Position numbers and translations under genes: made by a program. The notes below the pieces were generated by a model. That model did no database searches. It was not told the DNA's origin and saw only the letters and a list, made by a program, of their open reading frames with translations. From Georgenia satyanarayanai (GTDB lineage Bacteria > Actinomycetota > Actinomycetes > Actinomycetales > Actinomycetaceae), in contig NZ_UETB01000020.1 in NCBI RefSeq assembly GCF_900116375.1, forward strand, positions 1 to 41,444: 41,444 bases of DNA. The letters are read 5' to 3'. The stretch's first letter is position 1; each line of letters opens with the position of its first letter. Positions 41,019-41,444 of this stretch are shown piece by piece.

Positions 41019-41062
41019 TCCCGGGTGGGAACCTCTACCCTCCCGGGTGGGAACCTCTACCC
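41019..41062. repeat. 22-bp perfect tandem duplication in the HNH gene leader
   Basis: TCCCGGGTGGGAACCTCT followed by ACCC is repeated exactly (41019-41040 and 41041-41062). On the minus strand the units lie between the putative -10 (41066-41071) and the start codon, and each unit ends in GGGAGG-like sequence, so the gene has two Shine-Dalgarno-like sites. Confidence 0.9.
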
Positions 41063-41149
41063 CCGACGCTACAAGTGACCACTGACGTTGATGATGTAAC
41101 GGCCTCAGCGGGGGTCTGACCCAGCCACTGACTGACGCCTCTTTGTGGG

Positions 41150-41300
41150 GGTTGTCTTCGACATGATCCGTCGGCCTTCGCCGGGGCCTGTAACGCATGC
41201 CGGCCAGGTGGACATGACCTAATAGGAGCTCGACCAAAAGTCCCATCAACGTCTTGTCTGCCCACCTGGCCGGTGTGCCTGTCCCCTGGAGGAAGGCAAC
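41150..41300 (+). ncRNA. Candidate IS110 bridge RNA
   Basis: In IS110 elements the non-coding end upstream of the transposase encodes a bridge RNA with loops that specify donor and target. Here 41195-41213 pairs with 41260-41278 (19 positions, 16 Watson-Crick, two G-U, one mismatch), enclosing 46 nt. Two small stems lie 5' of it: TGTC-TTC-GACA (41153-41163) and CGGC-CTTC-GCCG (41172-41183). The enclosed loop contains CCTAATAGGAGCTCG; its octamer ATAGGAGC also occurs in the right end of the IS110 copy at 347-354, as a donor guide would. The ends of the RNA are not determined. Confidence 0.55.
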
Positions 41301-41306
41301 ACCATC

Positions 41307-41444
41307 ATGACCAGTGAACGAGTCGATGTCATCGCCGGTGTCGACACTCACGCCGAGACCCATCACGTGGCGGTGATCGCCGCGACCGGTGCGCGACTTG
41401 GCGATGCGCAGTTCCCGACCACGGGCCAGGGGTACCGCGATCTG
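41307..41444 (+). CDS. IS110-family transposase, N-terminal part (3' truncated by window)
   Basis: The first 46 residues read VDVIAGVDTHAETHHVAVIA and on to LGDAQFPTTGQGY, the RuvC-like DEDD start of IS110 transposases with the first catalytic Asp at position 13 (GVDTH). GGAGGAAGG lies at good spacing before the ATG. The rest lies beyond the window. It may be a copy of the same element whose C-terminus opens the window, but the two fragments do not overlap and so cannot be compared. Confidence 0.9.
   Translation, partial: MTSERVDVIAGVDTHAETHHVAVIAATGARLGDAQFPTTGQGYRDL

Larger units (their letters stand above)
41090..41444 (+). mobile_element. IS110-family insertion sequence, left part
   Basis: The element contains a non-coding left region of about 200 nt followed by the transposase start at 41307. 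The precise left boundary lies somewhere between 41072 and about 41150 and cannot be set without an empty site. The element runs past the window end. It lies on the same strand as the IS110 remnant at 1-360. Insertion is just upstream of the HNH gene promoter. Confidence 0.75.

Noticed and set aside
1-41444. Whole window as a composite transposon
   Set aside because: It carries rpmB, murA, ddl, leuCD and tRNA genes in conserved chromosomal order, and IS110 elements are not known to move such composites.

Overview
This is high-GC actinobacterial DNA, most likely from the order Micrococcales. The coding bias is strongly G/C in third codon positions. The ordered set ddl, gpsA, plsC, murA, leuD, leuC, an IclR regulator and tRNA-Glu/Gln, with thiL, a DUF3515 lipoprotein gene and rpmB alongside, is a chromosomal block widely conserved in Actinobacteria. 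Genus cannot be fixed from sequence alone.

Layout. (1) Bases 1-360 hold the 3' end of an IS110-family transposase. (2) Bases 520-9080 are mostly housekeeping: rpmB, a GNAT acetyltransferase, a pirin, thiL, a DUF3515 lipoprotein, ddl, a trans-sulfuration-type PLP enzyme, an AMIN-like lipoprotein, gpsA and plsC. (3) Bases 9185-16328 are accessory: a secreted esterase with an Ig-like N-terminus and a WxL-like C-terminus, paired with a membrane-anchored DUF916-type protein, then an ABC-2 exporter with its own two-component system. (4) murA (16441-17760). (5) Bases 18030-23348 are a sugar-uptake cassette: binding lipoprotein, two permeases, a GH32/GH43-type glycosidase and a LacI repressor, with a perfect palindromic operator at the promoter. 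(6) leuDC diverge from an IclR regulator over a palindrome. (7) Bases 26581-32194 contain a frameshifted EamA transporter, a membrane-anchored alpha/beta hydrolase, DUF4180 and DUF3151 proteins, and a secreted multicopper oxidase fused to five FG-GAP-like repeats. (8) tRNA-Gln and tRNA-Glu form a minus-strand operon. (9) Bases 32700-41008 contain a VOC pseudogene, a second two-component system divergent from a second ABC-2 exporter, a DUF2268 protease-like protein, a small helix-hairpin-helix protein, an AAA+ ATPase and a DUF222/HNH protein. (10) The window ends inside the 5' part of an IS110-family element on the same strand. Its upstream non-coding region contains a large imperfect stem suited to a bridge RNA.

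How the parts work together. Cell-envelope genes (ddl, murA, plsC, gpsA) and leucine biosynthesis (leuCD with its regulator) form the conserved core. Accessory cassettes have been placed between core genes: surface esterase, two sensor-plus-exporter modules, sugar uptake and copper oxidase. First genes of transcription units very often carry a TANNNT hexamer 6-8 nt before the start codon and no Shine-Dalgarno, which points to leaderless transcripts. Genes inside operons instead have Shine-Dalgarno sites or ATGA overlaps. Intergenic space is rich in hairpins, including a dispersed repeat in three copies, a 40-bp perfect palindrome and a three-unit tandem repeat capped by an inverted copy.
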